In this document: one piece after another, positions 1-10,094 of the stretch
Position numbering within the stretch: position 1 is the stretch's first letter
Layout: every line of letters begins with the position of its first letter
Assembly: GCA_028456385.1 (NCBI GenBank)
Contig: JALNQF010000022.1
Coordinates: forward strand, 62,001 to 126,000
Length of the DNA stretch: 64,000 bases
DNA from: Ophiosphaerella korrae
Taxonomy: Eukaryota > Ascomycota > Dothideomycetes > Pleosporales > Phaeosphaeriaceae
Direction: 5' to 3'
Made by a program: the position numbers and the translations under genes
The notes under the pieces: model-generated
The model's input: only the letters and a program-made list of their open reading frames with translations
What the model was told of the DNA's origin: nothing
Databases searched by the model: none

Positions 1-1370
1 AATACTTCGTCACTACTATCTTCATATATTTCATCCTCGCTGCTGTCCTGCACAGTTTCGCAATAGGCTTGCTTAGAGTTAGGAGATGAGATCCTGCCGT
101 ATGGGAATATTTCGTGCTCGTTCAGTGTCGACTTGTCATAGCCCGAGTTCGCATTCGCATCTATTTTGGTTTGTGGTTCCAGCAAATTTCGTCGCCCGTG
201 AGACCCCACATCATCTTCGACATCTTTCAGCCAATCATCAATAAAACCGTTGTTTCTTTCGACGTCGAGTTCCGTGATGGTTTCGTCTAAAAGGTCCTTC
301 CTCAAGTCCCGAACAAATTGTGCAGGCTTTCTGTACCCTAATTGTAGCTCTTTCAAGAGATAGTTCAACTTCATTTCAATTCTTGCTTGCACGGTTTCAT
401 CTTCCATCCCTGTCTTAGCTGTCGTTGATCTAGGAATACCCGGAATGATGGACAGTATCTCTTTGGCGCAAGCAGCAGCTGTTGCAGCAGCATATGGCTG
501 CCAGGATTTATTCTTATGTGTGTCCGCATAATCGCAGATCCCTCGGACCACCAGGCAAGGGAAATCGTTCATCAGCCCGGCAGCCTCCGTTTCAAAACAC
601 ATTACACCACCTAACTCCTTGCTAATCTGGTCTCTTCTCACACCATTCTTCATAACTTGGTTCCCGGAGGCTATTGTACCATAATGCACTCCTACCCCAT
701 TGCTCCTTCGTCCAGACCGCCGCATTTTCATCTCACTGGCGCATAGCTCACAGGTTCCTCCCTCAACATGTTCGTACGTGGCCTGAAACAATATATCTGG
801 TCCTGCAGACTCGCGACTAAAAAGTTTCAGTCTTCTGAACGTCATTAAGTAGCCTTCAAGGTGACTCTGGCGTCGAATGTGCCGCGCTCGCTGCTCCACG
901 ATCGCTGAGAGCAAAACTGGTGGTGGAGCATTAAGCCAGCCCGTGCGAACTGTTTTTCCTTCTGCTTCTGTCTTCCCAAAGTCGTACTGAACCACTCCTC
1001 CATGTTGTTGGTATGGCTGACTGATGACTACGTCTCCTAAGCGTATGTCTATATCAACGCTGGGAACGCCGCCACCGATGCCAACCATGAGGCCGAACCG
1101 AATTGACGTAAACCTCGATTTCATTCGGGCCGCAACGGTAGCGGCAGATTGTGTTCCAGTATTCCCTGCAGGAAGACAAGCAATTACGACGTTATGGACA
1201 TCGATGCGACCAAGAGTATAGAGGATAGGATCAAGAGTATCTGGAATGGCCTCGTCCCACTCATCTAGCATCTCTTGAGCCGCAGCAAGCTCGATCGGGA
1301 GCGCACATATCCATCCTACTGTATAGTCTCGTGTTTTTAGGTGGCGTCGGTGATTCTTATTCGGTGCCAT
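1..1370 (-). CDS. Phosphorylase-superfamily (PNP_UDP_1) protein, 3' end outside window
   Basis: One open frame reads leftward from an ATG at 1370 for 456 codons and leaves the window without a stop, so the C-terminus is missing. Residues about 15-310 look like the nucleoside phosphorylase-type domain that fungi place at the N-terminus of NLR-like proteins: WICALPIELAAA near residue 20, a glycine-rich MVGIGGGVPS near 95-104, GGVVQYDFGK near 124-133, CFETEAAGL near 258-266, and RGICDYAD near 276-283. In family members such domains cleave or bind nucleosides and are often followed by NACHT, ankyrin or TPR modules. The visible sequence after residue 310 is acidic and low in hydrophobics, and no P-loop is seen, so the downstream architecture is unknown. 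It is divergent from the next gene. The domain call is firm; any role in allorecognition or immunity is inference. Confidence 0.8.
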   Translation of the reverse strand, partial: MAPNKNHRRHLKTRDYTVGWICALPIELAAAQEMLDEWDEAIPDTLDPILYTLGRIDVHNVVIACLPAGNTGTQSAATVAARMKSRFTSIRFGLMVGIGGGVPSVDIDIRLGDVVISQPYQQHGGVVQYDFGKTEAEGKTVRTGWLNAPPPVLLSAIVEQRARHIRRQSHLEGYLMTFRRLKLFSRESAGPDILFQATYEHVEGGTCELCASEMKMRRSGRRSNGVGVHYGTIASGNQVMKNGVRRDQISKELGGVMCFETEAAGLMNDFPCLVVRGICDYADTHKNKSWQPYAAATAAACAKEILSIIPGIPRSTTAKTGMEDETVQARIEMKLNYLLKELQLGYRKPAQFVRDLRKDLLDETITELDVERNNGFIDDWLKDVEDDVGSHGRRNLLEPQTKIDANANSGYDKSTLNEHEIFPYGRISSPNSKQAYCETVQDSSEDEIYEDSSDEV

Positions 1371-1983
1371 TTGTAGGTGAAAAATAACAATGACATCGCT
1401 GTTGCTGTGGAGGTTTGCTGAACAAGGCTGGATAACACAAAAAGTGCCACGCACGCATCCCTGCTGTCAGCAGAGCTTTCGTTCAGCTGCGACGTGGCGC
1501 GATATTATACCCACATAGCATTTAGGTTCGGTAAGAAATTTCAAAGATATTGCAGCCATGCTGCTGGATTTCTCGAAACCTTTAGGATACGCCTGCGCGG
1601 GCAATAAGCACCCTTACCACTTCACTGTAATGTGGGGTTGGGCCTAATCGGATTTATTCAAAATAACTCCGCCCATAATTACTTAGAGTTGTACTCTAGC
1701 CTAACTGGTAACCATTGCGGGGAAACCGAGACGTCCATTTGCTGACTCGGGAGATAATGACGACAACCTCGGTGCGCTTGGGCTACTCCATCCGGTAGAG
1801 CCAGCGAAGTACTATGTATTAGTTTTCTTCTGCTTCTAACAGCTGTGCTAACTTTCCTATTTGTCTTTCATGTGGCATAGGTTGAATTAGAGACTTTCCC
1901 TTGTACTATTGCTTTTGTTCCTTGGCAAAAACCAGGTACATCAAGCTTGAATATGGCTTGTACGTTGAAACAAAGATACCGCC
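1371..1983. other. Intergenic region between divergent genes
   Basis: No convincing gene seen. It must hold the promoters of the phosphorylase-domain gene (leftward) and the acyl-CoA synthetase gene (rightward). Confidence 0.6.
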
Positions 1984-3994
1984 ATGTGCAGAATATTGAC
2001 GATTATAGTACCTATCATAGGCGGTGCGGTTGGCGCATCAGCCCTCGCTGCCTATTTGAACGCAAAATTCCATATCATGCACGACTTCAAAAATGCGCGC
2101 GGGGGACTAGCACCGACTAAAGAGGTTGTGAACTTCATAACTGACCGCGCTGCCAAGAAGCGTGTCCTTACATACCACATCTTCGAAGATCATGCGCTTC
2201 GGAGCCAGCCAAACCACCCATTCCTCATTTTTGAAGGCAAAGCATGGACGTACAGAGAATTCTTCGATTGTATTATCCGCGTTGGGAATTGGTTGATGAA
2301 CGATCTGGGCGTGGAAATCGGGGAAATGGTTGCGATCAATGGCGGAAACAGCCCAGAGTACCTCATGCTTTGGTTTGGCCTGGATGCTATTGGGGCTAAA
2401 ATCAGCTTTATCAATTGGAATCTGACTGGACCGGGGTTGGTGCATTGTACAAAGGTAATACAATTACATTCAGCAGCGTATCAATGACAATGGCTTGCTG
2501 ACAGTATTTAGTTGTGTGAAGCTAAACATTTCATTACAGACAACGACGTGAAGAATAACGTTGAACCATGCCTGACCGAGCTTGAGGGATTAGGCATCAA
2601 AATTCAATACTACGACCCTCAATTCATTGCTTCACTATCCGATACAACACCAATACCTGAGTCTCGACGGGAGACTATCAGCGTAGAATCCCTTCGAGGC
2701 CTTATATACACGTCAGGTACCACGGGACTTCCTAAGGGTGTAGTCATGAGCACTGGTAGGGAGCTACTGACTGGTCATACAACGGCACAATTTCTTAAGT
2801 TGAAGCCCTCAGACAGGATGTATACCTGTATGCCCCTCTATCACGGTGCAGCACATGGACTCTGTACTCTACCATGCATACATGCTGGGGCGACAGTTGC
2901 ATTAGGCAGGAAATTCTCGCACAAGACATTCTGGCCTGAAGTTGCAGCATCCGAAGCTAACATCATTCAATACGTCGGTGAGCTTTGTCGCTATCTTGCG
3001 AATAGCCCGGCAAATCCCTATGAGCGGAAGCACAAAGTTCAAATGGCATGGGGCAACGGCATGCGACCAGATGTATGGGAGCCGTTCCGCAAGCGCTTCA
3101 ATATACCCATTATAAATGAGCTGTACGCTGCTACCGATGGCCTAGGAGCCACTTTCAACCAGAATGCTGGACCTTTCACTGCGAATTCGATTGGTCTCCG
3201 TGGGTTGCTTTGGAACTGGAGGTTTGGCAACCAGGAGGTCAGGGTGAAAATGGATATTGATACTGAGGACATCATGCGGGACAAGAATGGCTTTGCAATA
3301 AAATGTGACATCAATGAACCTGGTCAGGTCTTGCATCGTATAACACCAGAAACGCTGTCGAGTACACCTGGTTATTACAACAACGACGGAGCGACCGAGG
3401 ATAGGCGGATATACAATGTCTTTGAGAGAGGTGATATGTTCGTCTCGCCTACTTCCTAGCGCAAAAGGGTGGATGCTAATATGATACAGGTGGTTCAAGT
3501 CCGGTGACATGATGCGACAAGATTCTGATGGCCGTGTCTTTTTCGTCGATCGTCTCGGCGACACTTTCCGCTGGAAATCTGAAAATGTATCCACAAACGA
3601 AGTTGCCGATATGGTCGGAAAGTACCCTCAAATTGCTGAGACAAATGTGTATGGCGTATCGATTCCTGGCTATGATGGCCGCGCTGGCGCTGCTTCTATC
3701 GTCATGGCTGATGGTGTTACTGTAGCTACTTTCAACTTTCAGGCTTTAGCCGCCCATGTAAGAGCCGTTCTTCCGGGGTATGCGGTGCCATTATTTCTGA
3801 GGGTTACACCTGCGCTAGAGTACACAGGCACGTTAAAGATCCAAAAAGGGAGACTGAAGCGAGAAGGGGTGGATCCGGACTTGGTAACGGGCGAAGATCA
3901 GTTATATTGGCTGCCACCGACAAGTGATAGATATTTGCCATTTGGGAAAAATGATTGGGAGGGGATCAAGAGTAAAGCTATCAGGTTGACTTAA
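1984..3994 (+). CDS. FAT1: Very long-chain acyl-CoA synthetase / fatty acid transporter, FAT1 type
   Basis: Three exons, 1984-2454, 2512-3437 and 3490-3994, join in frame to 633 residues, the usual length of fungal Fat1/FATP proteins. The first intron is phase 0. The second splits a Met codon and restores the run NVFERGDMWFKSGDMMRQ. The family activates very long-chain fatty acids with ATP and CoA and helps import them, at ER, lipid droplet, peroxisome or plasma membrane. Evidence: a hydrophobic N-terminal segment at about residues 4-25, the AMP-binding motif YTSGTTGLPKG at about 223-233, and the FATP signature FFVDRLGDTFRWK at about 483-495 followed by SENVSTNEV. No clear C-terminal PTS1 is visible (it ends KAIRLT). 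The paralogue assignment (FAT1 versus another FATP) is less certain than the family. Confidence 0.9.
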
Positions 3995-4806
3995 GAAGTG
4001 ATCAAAGAGCGCGTCGTATGATCACTTGGCGCTTCATTATTTGAAAGAGTCTGAGAAACGAAAGGAGTCATCACGTCTGTTCGCAAAACCAAGTATTGGG
4101 TGTTCGAAAAATGTCTTGAGGATATTGATGACCAAGCACAAGCCCCGTGCGCTAGAAGTAGGCGTCGAGCCTGGATCCAAGTCGAGGCAACCCACGTGAT
4201 ATCCCAAGCAGCCTAGGCGACCGTAACAAAGCTTCTTGTGAGAATAGCGAAGAAGATTGGCTGTGTCATTTATCTTGCTAGAGCCAGTCGGGAACGCCAT
4301 TGACCTCCCCAATCAGGCAAGAATGGCGGGTCTGTCGATTGCAGTGAACCTTTCATCTGAAATATGTGGAGATGAGTTAGGTATGCCACTGTCATCAGCA
4401 TAACCGTTCCTTTGAATTGCGGGCTTTAGACTTGCTCTGCGGTATTTGATCATGAACCTTCCGGAAGGAGTAAGTGTCGGCGGCCGTTGAAACTTCACTG
4501 GATTGTTACACAGAGCAGGATGGTTCTGTGATAGAACTTACTTGATAGGGCAAGTGCGGGTATCCTAGCTGCCGATCGCGTCAGTATTGCTTTCATTGGA
4601 CGCTTCTAGTTTAAAGTTGTGCCGAGGCCGAGACGTGGCAATTCATTAGTCAGCCCTGCGACTTCAATGCTTCCGTTCCAATAACACCTGCACCCCGCCA
4701 CACCACCGACATACACATTTCGATATCCACATTTAATCACCACACTCGGATCAAGGGGCACAGACGGAACCGATAACCACAAACCGTACTCTCTCAAACC
4801 GCAACG
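3995..4806. other. Intergenic region
   Basis: Only short open frames with no recognisable family. The last 100 nt or so must act as the KIN17 promoter. No tRNA-like B box was found. Confidence 0.5.
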
Positions 4807-5691
4807 ATGGGCCGCGCGGAGGCAGGTAGTACAAAATGGGTAGCCAACAAGATGAAGTCAAAGGGCCTACAGCGCCTACGATGGTGGTGTGAAATCTGCC
4901 AAAAGCAGTGTCGCGACGCCAACGGTTTTAAATGCCATGTTCAGTCCGAATCGCACGTTCGCCAGATGCAGGTAATCGGCGAAGACCCGCGCAAGTATAT
5001 CTCCGGCTTCAGTACAGACTTCCAGCGCGACTTCATCGCACTGTTGCGAACTGCGCACGGCGAGAAATGGATTGGCGCAAACAAGTTCTACAACGAGTAT
5101 ATTCGTGATAAAGAACATGTGCACATGAACGCAACGAAGTGGAGCAGTTTGAGCGAGTTCACAAAGCATCTCGGTAGGGAAGGCATATGCCACGTCAAGG
5201 AGGACGAGAAAGATGGATTGATGATTGCATGGAGAGACACGAGCATTGCAGCCGTCAAGCGCAAGGAAGAGATTGCTGAGCAAGAAGCCGCAGAAGCGAG
5301 GAGCGGCGCTGGCGAAGACAAAATGTTGAAGAAGATGGCAAAACGAGCCCAGGAAGAAGCAGAAGCTAAGAAAGTCATCGAAGCCAAACGCGCAGCCGCA
5401 GCAGCAGCTATGCTACCCAAGGAGAATACTACGCCCCCTGCTGAAAATGGCGCGCCACGTGGAGAGAACATCGATTCGCCTGTCAACGACGACAAAAAGG
5501 ACGATGCGAACAAATCCGAGAGCGCAGAGCCAAAAGTCGAAGCAGCCCCTGTCAAGCTCAGCTTCGGCCTGAAAGCAAAGGTCCCTCCACCGAACAAGGC
5601 CGGCCTCGGTCAAATGAAGAGCAAGAGCATTTTCAAGCGGAAGAAGGACGACAGCACGGAGCAGAAGCCTGTGAAGAAAGTCAAGCTGTGA
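4807..5691 (+). CDS. KIN17: KIN17-like DNA/RNA-binding zinc-finger protein
   Basis: A single exon of 294 residues beginning MGRAEAGSTKWVANKMKSKG, which matches the conserved start of Kin17 (yeast Rts2). A C2H2 finger at residues 28-50 has C28, C31, H44 and H50. It is followed by the family's winged-helix-like block (FSTDFQRDFIALLRTAHGEK, then FYNEYIRDKEHVHMNATKW) to about residue 155. The C-terminal half is a charged Lys/Glu/Ala-rich tail ending in a basic stretch, and lacks the C-terminal KOW/SH3-like domain of animal Kin17, as in fungal homologues. Family members are nuclear and associate with spliceosomes and with curved or damaged DNA. The start is unambiguous because the conserved N-terminus begins at this Met. 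Confidence 0.93.
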   Translation: MGRAEAGSTKWVANKMKSKGLQRLRWWCEICQKQCRDANGFKCHVQSESHVRQMQVIGEDPRKYISGFSTDFQRDFIALLRTAHGEKWIGANKFYNEYIRDKEHVHMNATKWSSLSEFTKHLGREGICHVKEDEKDGLMIAWRDTSIAAVKRKEEIAEQEAAEARSGAGEDKMLKKMAKRAQEEAEAKKVIEAKRAAAAAAMLPKENTTPPAENGAPRGENIDSPVNDDKKDDANKSESAEPKVEAAPVKLSFGLKAKVPPPNKAGLGQMKSKSIFKRKKDDSTEQKPVKKVKL

Positions 5692-6081
5692 ATTTAGTAA
5701 AGTTTAGTGTTTGTTGTATGCATAGCGTTGGCGTTTGGGGTACCATACCACGAGATAGAGTCACATTTCATCACCACCTGCTGGCTTGAGGCAAATTCAA
5801 TCATCGATCTATTTAGAGTAGTGTTCAAATCTGTGATGCTAGTGCCATGATGCAGGTCCTGTCTCGTTCATCCCATGTTTGCCATCTCCCCTAAATAAAA
5901 AAGGTAAAATAAAATTAAAAATACTCCCATCATTAGATTAGGAAACAAATGTATAAAATAGCAAAGTGAAGCATCAATTAAATACCAACCCTATCCCAAG
6001 TCAGAATCTCAGCTGCTTAGTATCTGCACAGCATCTGCACGCAAAGTAGAGTTGGCCATCCCAACCCTCCCAAGCAATCTG
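5692..6081. other. Intergenic region between convergent genes
   Basis: AT-rich stretch (A-rich about 5890-5930) between the ends of KIN17 and the pseudogene. Probably 3' UTR and terminator sequence; no gene seen. Confidence 0.5.
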
Positions 6082-7095
6082 CTAGAACTCATCGCACCCC
6101 GTACCCTCATCCCATCCTATCCTATGGTCTACTGAGCGATGAACAGCGTCAAACCACGTGCAAGAGTTGCCATCACAACTCTCCCTCAAAAACGCTTGCC
6201 GCGGCCAGGCCTCCATGCTATCTAGCTCAGGAAAGCGCTCTAGCGCCCTAGCCCTCACGTCCACGGGTTCAGGCGGCCCGGCCTCAATGTTCTTGGTTTG
6301 CCCGCGCTGATGCGGCACGATGCCTCTGCCTCTACCTCTGCCTCACTGTACGCAAGGGATTGCCTGTGTATCGAGCAGGAGACGCATACCGAGGCCGTCA
6401 CATTCGATTGTGAACTATCCAAACCTGGGTAACTTGTTGAATATAAGCACGCTTGGGACGAGAAGCATGATGGTGGAGGTGTAAGGGTGACGGGGGAACG
6501 CGGATGCGAACATTTGGAGGCAGGTGAAGAGGCAGACTTTTTGGGCACCGCCTTTGACGTAGTTGGGGTGGGCAACAAATGAGTCGCGTGTATGGGTGGG
6601 GGGATACTGGTATGTACGGAGGGTGGTGTGGCAGTGGAAGTGTTCAAGTGTCATAGCTGCGTAGTTAGGCCTCCTGGAGAGGATTCGAAATCGGACGTGG
6701 TGGGTCATATGGAAGCGGTTGAGGTTCTGGAGATGCACGAAGTAGGCGGCTGTGTCGGCCCCGACTTCGAATGTGTTCGCAGAGCAGAAGCATGGGAGTG
6801 CTTCATCGCGGATCGCCTTCTAAACTTTGGTGATGCCTAGGAGGCTGTTGATGGCGTCGTGTTTTGGCTTCGGTCTTGAATGCTGATTCTTGTCGTGGGA
6901 TTTGATCTCGCCTTCGGTGTTGTCGCATAGGCGTGGGAGTATTGTGTTCGCATCCGTACCTCTGCTGATAACTTCGAAAATTTCTCGAACTTGGGAATAA
7001 TGGTCTCATCCTCTTAAGGTTCAATCGAAGCGGGGGGCGGCGATAGCACTGTCCGAAGACTCAGTAGAGTGACTGCTCTTGCGGTGCTCAGCCAT
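6082..7095 (-). pseudogene. Single-frame pseudogene of a fungal protein with an F-box-associated-like module
   Basis: From an ATG at 7095 to a TAG at 6082 one frame of 338 codons reads like protein throughout but has five internal stops: TGA at 7023-7021 and 7008-7006, TAG at 6822-6820 and 6417-6415, and TGA at 6345-6343 (codons 25, 30, 92, 227, 251). No frameshift is needed. The middle contains a module common in uncharacterised Dothideomycete proteins: AIRDEALPCF, then a TFEV strand, then LNRFHMTHHVRFRIL (about residues 93-140). In other fungi this resembles the region after an F-box; no F-box is clear here. No plausible GT-AG intron removes the stops, though one spanning the 6417 and 6345 stops cannot be fully excluded. 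Substitution without indels suggests point-mutation decay, possibly RIP. Function unknown. Confidence 0.6.
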
Positions 7096-7167
7096 AGCAC
7101 CAGTTCCAGACCTCAACAGAGGCTGCGACTAAACACTCCTGATGCCCATAATCCCATGAACGGCTTT

Positions 7168-7830
7168 CTACTGTTGAAACTGGACAAACTCGTTCGTTGT
7201 CTTTGAACTCCTTAGGTGCCGCAATTTCTCCGTTATGTTATATTTTCGATGTAGTCTGCATAGAGCGTTATGTGACCCAAATTTTTTACCAAAATTCAGT
7301 AGCGTTTTTCGCTGCTTCGGTAAACCCGCCCGCCTATATTTCAGGCTGCTATCAGAGGTCGATCGACGTGGTCCGTGTAGGGTGTATGGTGGTCGAGTTG
7401 AGAGTTGGGGAACTGAAGGATCGATCGTTGGTGCCTGAGTTGAGAGTTGGAGCAGTGAGGGATTTATAGTTGGTGCCATGCTAAACCATGGTGCAGTGGG
7501 GTTGACACGCTGCTGGTGAGTTGGCAGGGTGCTAAGTGGTGGTGGCATAGTTCTTAGTCTTCTGGTGAACTGAAGAAGCGTTATTGCAACTATCTCACAG
7601 TGCCGCCCCTCTTGGTTGGTCGAAGGCATTGTACTGGAGAAACGGTGTGTATCGCAGAAGAATAAACTTCTTGAGCGGTCAGCGCTCTCGGTCGGTGATT
7701 GTTGCCTGGCGTACCTGCTGGCGTAGCAGCGAGCGTTTGCTTTTTGCTTTGACTGCTCGAAGACTGTTAGGTTCATCTTGGAAAGCCCGCGCTCGGATTT
7801 CCTATTGCGATAGTGAAAGATGAGGGCCAA
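7168..7830 (-). CDS. Uncertain open frame, Ser/Thr/Pro-rich
   Basis: A 220-codon frame with no recognised domain. It contains an imperfect internal repeat (APTINPSLLQLSTQ, then APTIDPSVPQLSTR) that reflects two copies of a roughly 45-bp direct repeat at about 7390-7480. The composition is basic and low in hydrophobic residues, there is no signal peptide or membrane segment, and the frame ends in a Gln-rich tail. It may be non-coding sequence that happens to lack stops, a recently emerged gene, or the remnant of one. No conserved neighbour supports it. Confidence 0.2.
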   Translation of the reverse strand: MALIFHYRNRKSERGLSKMNLTVFEQSKQKANARCYASRYARQQSPTESADRSRSLFFCDTHRFSSTMPSTNQEGRHCEIVAITLLQFTRRLRTMPPPLSTLPTHQQRVNPTAPWFSMAPTINPSLLQLSTQAPTIDPSVPQLSTRPPYTLHGPRRSTSDSSLKYRRAGLPKQRKTLLNFGKKFGSHNALCRLHRKYNITEKLRHLRSSKTTNEFVQFQQ

Positions 7831-7995
7831 AAGATAGTTATGATAGTACCATTAGCTGTCTGATTGTTTGCCATTAGTGTTACGATGTAGCGTTGTCTTG
7901 TGAGAAAAATTTGTCTGCCTTCCGACCAGGCTCGCACGCACCTCGAATAACAGCTGTATCGCTGCTCACATCTTGAATGAAAATGTTGTATATTG

Positions 7996-8020
7996 AAAAA
8001 AAAAAAAGAAAAAAAAAGAA
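7996..8020. repeat. A-rich low-complexity tract
   Basis: Twenty-five bases that are all A except for two G residues, just beyond the 3' end of the leftward membrane-protein gene. Probably slippage-derived. Confidence 0.7.
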
Positions 8021-8102
8021 GATACGGACACCAATATATAACATATTCAAGGTGTTAAGTGTCTTCATTTATGGTCGAAAGAGCACAATTCCCTTCAGAT
8101 AT

Positions 8103-9317
8103 TTACCATCTCTTCTCGTCGCTATGTTGGCGTTCATGGTCGAGTCTCGAGGCACGTTGCCGCATAGCCCGCTCCCTCACCTTATTTCGATCCTCACTGT
8201 CGTCACCAAATGCAAAAGGATCATCTGATGGGGGAGGCTCTCTCCGCTCCCGGTGCTGAGGTTCAGCTTGGGGTTGTTCAGGCGTTGGTGGCTCGCCTCG
8301 GCGGATACGCTCCCAGGTTGACTCCCCAGGCCTGGGCTGCGATTGAGTGTTGACTTCGTCCTGGAAGAAGCCGCCAGTAGGTGAGGAATCGTCTCCACTA
8401 TCGTCAAAAGCAGATTGTGACGTTGGCGGTGCTTGTCGGGTCTGGGTGCCTCTCAGGGGCACGTCCCGGGATCGCTGAGGCACACTCTCTCCATCTTGGG
8501 ACGAAAACGAGTCCCAAGAGCCAGATATAGAGGATTGGGTCCCCCAGTCCTCGTTACCAGCAGTCGGGCTCATATCATCCTCAACAGCTTGCACGGGTGG
8601 CTGTTTACCCCATTTCGTTTGTGGCGATGGGCCCATGCCACCACGGCCTCGCATCTGTCTCTCATGCTCCCTTCTCCGGTCCTGGGCTTCTTGCCTTTGT
8701 GCTGCTGCTTGGCCTTTTTCCGCCGTAGCCGCTGCTTTCAAGTCATAGCCAAACCGCTCGAGCTTTGGATCCTCCGACGTGCGCATTGCTGCAATCGGTT
8801 GCGCCACAAGCTGACCAATCACGTTACCCATATTTCCCGCTACAATCATATAGAGAGTGAGTCTCCATGAATGTCGTGCTAAGGTCGCCAGAGGCCCTCT
8901 CACAAACAAAAATTTGTTTGGATTGATTTTCTCCGGCCGTGGTTGATAAAAGGGATAGCGGTTCTTGTCCATTGTCCTATACGCCTGCAATGCTCCTAAT
9001 AGAACACCACTCGCTGCAAAGTAGCTCTTCGCTTGCTCCATGTCGTAGATGTGGGTGGCCAGAGCCTTTGCTTCCTCTGAGTCCAGTTGGCGGCTGATCT
9101 TGGACTCCGCAAATTTGATCGTTTGATCAACCTTGAAGCGCACAGTGAAGTCAGAGTAGCCAAGTATAGGCCCTAGAATGGGAACCGGCCGCGCCATGTT
9201 GCTTGCGTCGAAGCGATCGGCTGAGGACGAGGAGGATGCATAAGGGTCGTTTTGGTCTGGGTATGGATTATCGCCAAAGCTGTCCGGTGTGGTATTGTTA
9301 ACATCTGGTAGCACCAT
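8103..9317 (-). CDS. Conserved fungal membrane-associated protein of unknown function
   Basis: A 404-codon single exon; the ATG at 9317 is used because upstream in-frame codons lack an ATG. Residues about 40-180 look folded: ARPVPILGPILGYSDF, then two hydrophobic stretches at about 98-113 and 153-173 (the latter after LFVRGPLATLARHSWRLTLY). From about residue 200 to the end the protein is polar, rich in Gln, Arg, Ser, Pro and Asp, and probably disordered, with a charged coiled-coil-like start (RQEAQDRRREHERQMRGRGG). The layout suggests an organelle membrane protein with a long soluble tail; I do not recognise a named family. The next gene rightward is on the same strand, 777 nt away. Confidence 0.75.
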   Translation of the reverse strand: MVLPDVNNTTPDSFGDNPYPDQNDPYASSSSSADRFDASNMARPVPILGPILGYSDFTVRFKVDQTIKFAESKISRQLDSEEAKALATHIYDMEQAKSYFAASGVLLGALQAYRTMDKNRYPFYQPRPEKINPNKFLFVRGPLATLARHSWRLTLYMIVAGNMGNVIGQLVAQPIAAMRTSEDPKLERFGYDLKAAATAEKGQAAAQRQEAQDRRREHERQMRGRGGMGPSPQTKWGKQPPVQAVEDDMSPTAGNEDWGTQSSISGSWDSFSSQDGESVPQRSRDVPLRGTQTRQAPPTSQSAFDDSGDDSSPTGGFFQDEVNTQSQPRPGESTWERIRRGEPPTPEQPQAEPQHRERREPPPSDDPFAFGDDSEDRNKVRERAMRQRASRLDHERQHSDEKRW

Positions 9318-10094
9318 CGTTGCGGAATTGAGTTGCAATTGTTCACACTACAAGGTGTTGTCGGGCGTGTGGTTGAAGGGAAGCGCGAGCAGACAGGCAA
9401 TGTGATGACGGCATGTGGAGTAGTTCAGAAAGGTCCAAGCTTCCAGAACAGCCACAAGACATCATGTGCAATGCAAAGGTCACAAAATCGGGCGTGTGTT
9501 TGTCAAGGCGGCACAATGGCAGTGTAAAATCTCACAGACATCATCCGATCGTTCAATCCCAATGAAACAACATCGAAATCTATGTTCATGAGTACTTGAC
9601 TCGAAAAGATAATGCTCTTATGGGAGCTTGCATATTTATACAGAAGCACAAATGAGAGATGTGACGAATCCACAATGCGACGGAAAAACAGCGCTACATG
9701 TGCACAGATACTATGCACAAGGAAAGAAAAAGGTATGCGCAGATTAATGTTACCAGTCAAAGCCTTACCCCCAACTCCGTCCAACCAGCGACTCTACGGG
9801 GCCCCAAGTCCAAGTCGATAAGAAAGGATATGCGTATAGAGTGACAGACCGTGACGCCTGGGTGCATGCGATCCTAGAAATGTCATATCCCCCCAATTCT
9901 TCGATTCTAACAACGCGTGAGCGTACGAGGGTCGAATGGACACAGAGCTAGGGCCAGATCGAACAAGAACGGGAACGAGAACAAGAGCCAAATCTTAGGT
10001 CCGCCCATTCCTCGCCAGCCGTGCAGCTCACAAACGTTTTATGATAGGATTACATCCTACCACTAAGAGACATCAGTACAGACCACGAGCACGT
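9318..10094. other. Intergenic region
   Basis: No supported gene. It should contain the promoter of the leftward membrane-protein gene and the 3' UTR of the ubiquitin-fold gene. Confidence 0.5.
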
